From positions 1 through 7,022 of the forward strand of contig VGSD01000148.1 of assembly GCA_016875155.1 (NCBI GenBank): a stretch of DNA of 7,022 bases, written 5' to 3'. Numbering within the stretch: position 1 is the first letter of the stretch; each line of letters begins with the position of its first letter. The notes beneath the pieces were generated by a model, which was not told the DNA's origin, did no database searches, and saw only the letters and a list, made by a program, of their open reading frames with translations. Shown here one piece after another: positions 6,071 to 7,022 of the stretch. This DNA is from Deltaproteobacteria bacterium (lineage in GTDB: Bacteria > Desulfobacterota > BSN033 > UBA1163). The position numbers and the translations under genes were made by a program.

Positions 6071-6956
6071 CAAAAGCAAGGTATTGATCGTTGACGATGT
6101 TCCGGATACACGGGAGATTATCCAGAAACTTCTGCGCTATGAAGGGTATGATGTCATCACCGCATCGACCGGGGAAGAAGGGTTGAGCAAGGCCGAGGAG
6201 GAGAAACCCGATATCATCCTGATGGATATCAACCTTCCCGGGATCGATGGAACCGAAGCCCTCAGAAGGATCAGAGCAATTAATCCCATTCAATGTGTGA
6301 TCATGCTGACGGCCTATGCTACCGTGGAAAACGCCATTCAGGCTCTAAAGGAAGGGGCCTCCGATTTCATCAAGAAGCCTTTTGAAAATGAACATCTGGT
6401 ACACGTCGTCAACCAGACGCTTGAAAAACATCTCACCCTGAAAGAGAAAGAGAAGCTGGAGGAGGAGGTGCGGAGGCTCTCCATCACCGATGATCTGACC
6501 GGTCTTTATAACCACCGCCATTTTTTCAAAACTCTGGCATCCGAAATGATCCGGAGAGAACGCCAGAAGACCTCTCTTTCACTTCTCATGTTTGACCTCG
6601 ACAATTTCAAAAAATATAACGACCTCCACGGACATCTCGAGGGAGACCGGGTGTTGAAAATAATCGGTGAAGTCATCCGAAATTCCATCCGGAACAATGT
6701 CGATTCTGGATATCGTTACGGAGGGGATGAATTCGCGGCCCTCCTCATCGGTGCCACCCGAAACCAGGCCCTCCACATTGCCGAACGTATCCGTTCAACG
6801 ATCCAGGAGGCCGGATTTGAGAAGATCACGGTGAGCATCGGTCTGGCTGAGTTCAAAGATCAGATGGATATCGAGTCGTTCGTCAAATCCGCGGACAATG
6901 CGATGTATACCGCCAAGCATTCTGGCGGCAACCGAGTTCATACGAGTAGTCCCTGA
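6042..6956 (+). CDS. Response regulator with GGDEF output: phospho-activated diguanylate cyclase (PleD/WspR-like)
   Basis: A 304-residue cytosolic protein predicted to convert two GTP to cyclic di-GMP when phosphorylated. The receiver domain (about 12-128) has acidic residues D18 and D19, phospho-acceptor D62 in LMDINLPG, switch T90 and conserved K112. A short charged linker (130-146) leads into the GGDEF domain (about 147-304). That domain contains DDLTGLYNHR, the metal ligand D185 in FDLDNFK, substrate-binding NDLHGH, and an intact catalytic GGDEF at 227-231. The inhibitory I-site, RxxD located seven residues before the R of RYGGDEF in PleD, reads N218-N-V-D221, so the arginine is missing in register and product inhibition may be weak. 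There is one receiver, unlike PleD, which has two. The gene overlaps the upstream kinase by 29 nt, which is the expected phosphodonor. The downstream target (motility, biofilm, other) cannot be read from the window. Confidence 0.95.
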   Translation: MADRSTPKNNKSKVLIVDDVPDTREIIQKLLRYEGYDVITASTGEEGLSKAEEEKPDIILMDINLPGIDGTEALRRIRAINPIQCVIMLTAYATVENAIQALKEGASDFIKKPFENEHLVHVVNQTLEKHLTLKEKEKLEEEVRRLSITDDLTGLYNHRHFFKTLASEMIRRERQKTSLSLLMFDLDNFKKYNDLHGHLEGDRVLKIIGEVIRNSIRNNVDSGYRYGGDEFAALLIGATRNQALHIAERIRSTIQEAGFEKITVSIGLAEFKDQMDIESFVKSADNAMYTAKHSGGNRVHTSSP

Positions 6957-6962
6957 CTTCTT

Positions 6963-7022
6963 AATTTTTCGCAATAAATTTGGATGCATCGAAAAATTCG
7001 AATATCGAAGCTCGAAACAAAT
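6963..7022. repeat. Repeat tract after the GGDEF gene, 7-nt periodic, cut by the window edge
   Basis: AATTTTTCG (6963-6971) and CGAAAAATT (6990-6998) are perfect 9-bp inverted arms with an 18-nt loop. From 6996 three tandem 7-mers share the pattern NNTCGAA (ATTCGAA, TATCGAA, GCTCGAA), followed by ACAAAT at the edge. The tract starts six bases after the stop codon. It resembles a dispersed intergenic repeat of the form ...ATCGAAGCTCGAAACAAAT (recollection, not searched) and probably continues beyond the window. Confidence 0.55.

Noticed and set aside
5783..6079. 98-codon minus-strand open frame over the kinase ATPase domain
   Set aside because: Antisense of the conserved G1/F/G2 boxes and the overlap with the next gene; no independent evidence.

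Overview
The window looks like chromosomal DNA of a Desulfobacterota (deltaproteobacterial) or closely related anaerobe. Three things suggest this: a radical-SAM heme synthase of the siroheme-dependent (alternative) pathway next to hemB, a high density of sensor kinases, and short palindromic or 7-nt-periodic repeats in almost every gap. This placement is inference; no rRNA or other phylogenetic marker is present.

Layout. On the minus strand (1-1931), a promoter at about 1903-1931 drives an NtrB/ZraS-type membrane histidine kinase (386-1867), followed by the start of its probable response regulator (143 down to the window edge). A 238-bp element with 17-bp perfect terminal inverted repeats (163-400) lies between the two and supplies the kinase's last four codons and stop. 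On the plus strand lie hemB (2099-3070), ahbD (3406-4452, open from 3325), a second membrane histidine kinase (4508-6070) and a REC-GGDEF response regulator (6042-6956) that overlaps it by 29 nt.

How the genes work together. HemB makes porphobilinogen, the first shared tetrapyrrole precursor. AhbD carries out the last step of the alternative pathway, turning Fe-coproporphyrin III into heme b; the steps between (uroporphyrinogen, siroheme, AhbA/B/C) are encoded elsewhere. The second kinase and the REC-GGDEF protein form a phosphorelay whose predicted output is cyclic di-GMP. The first kinase probably controls a sigma-54-type regulator, of which only the N-terminus is visible.

The most interesting material is non-coding. 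Repeat palindromes encroach on genes: the minus-strand kinase ends inside a terminal inverted repeat, ahbD ends inside another palindrome, and the 5' extension of the ahbD frame is translated heptamer repeat. A three-armed palindrome just before the hemB Shine-Dalgarno can fold in two mutually exclusive ways. Heptamer-periodic tracts of different sequence occur in the hemB-ahbD gap and at the right edge. I see no CRISPR array, tRNA, rRNA, transposase or complete new defence system.
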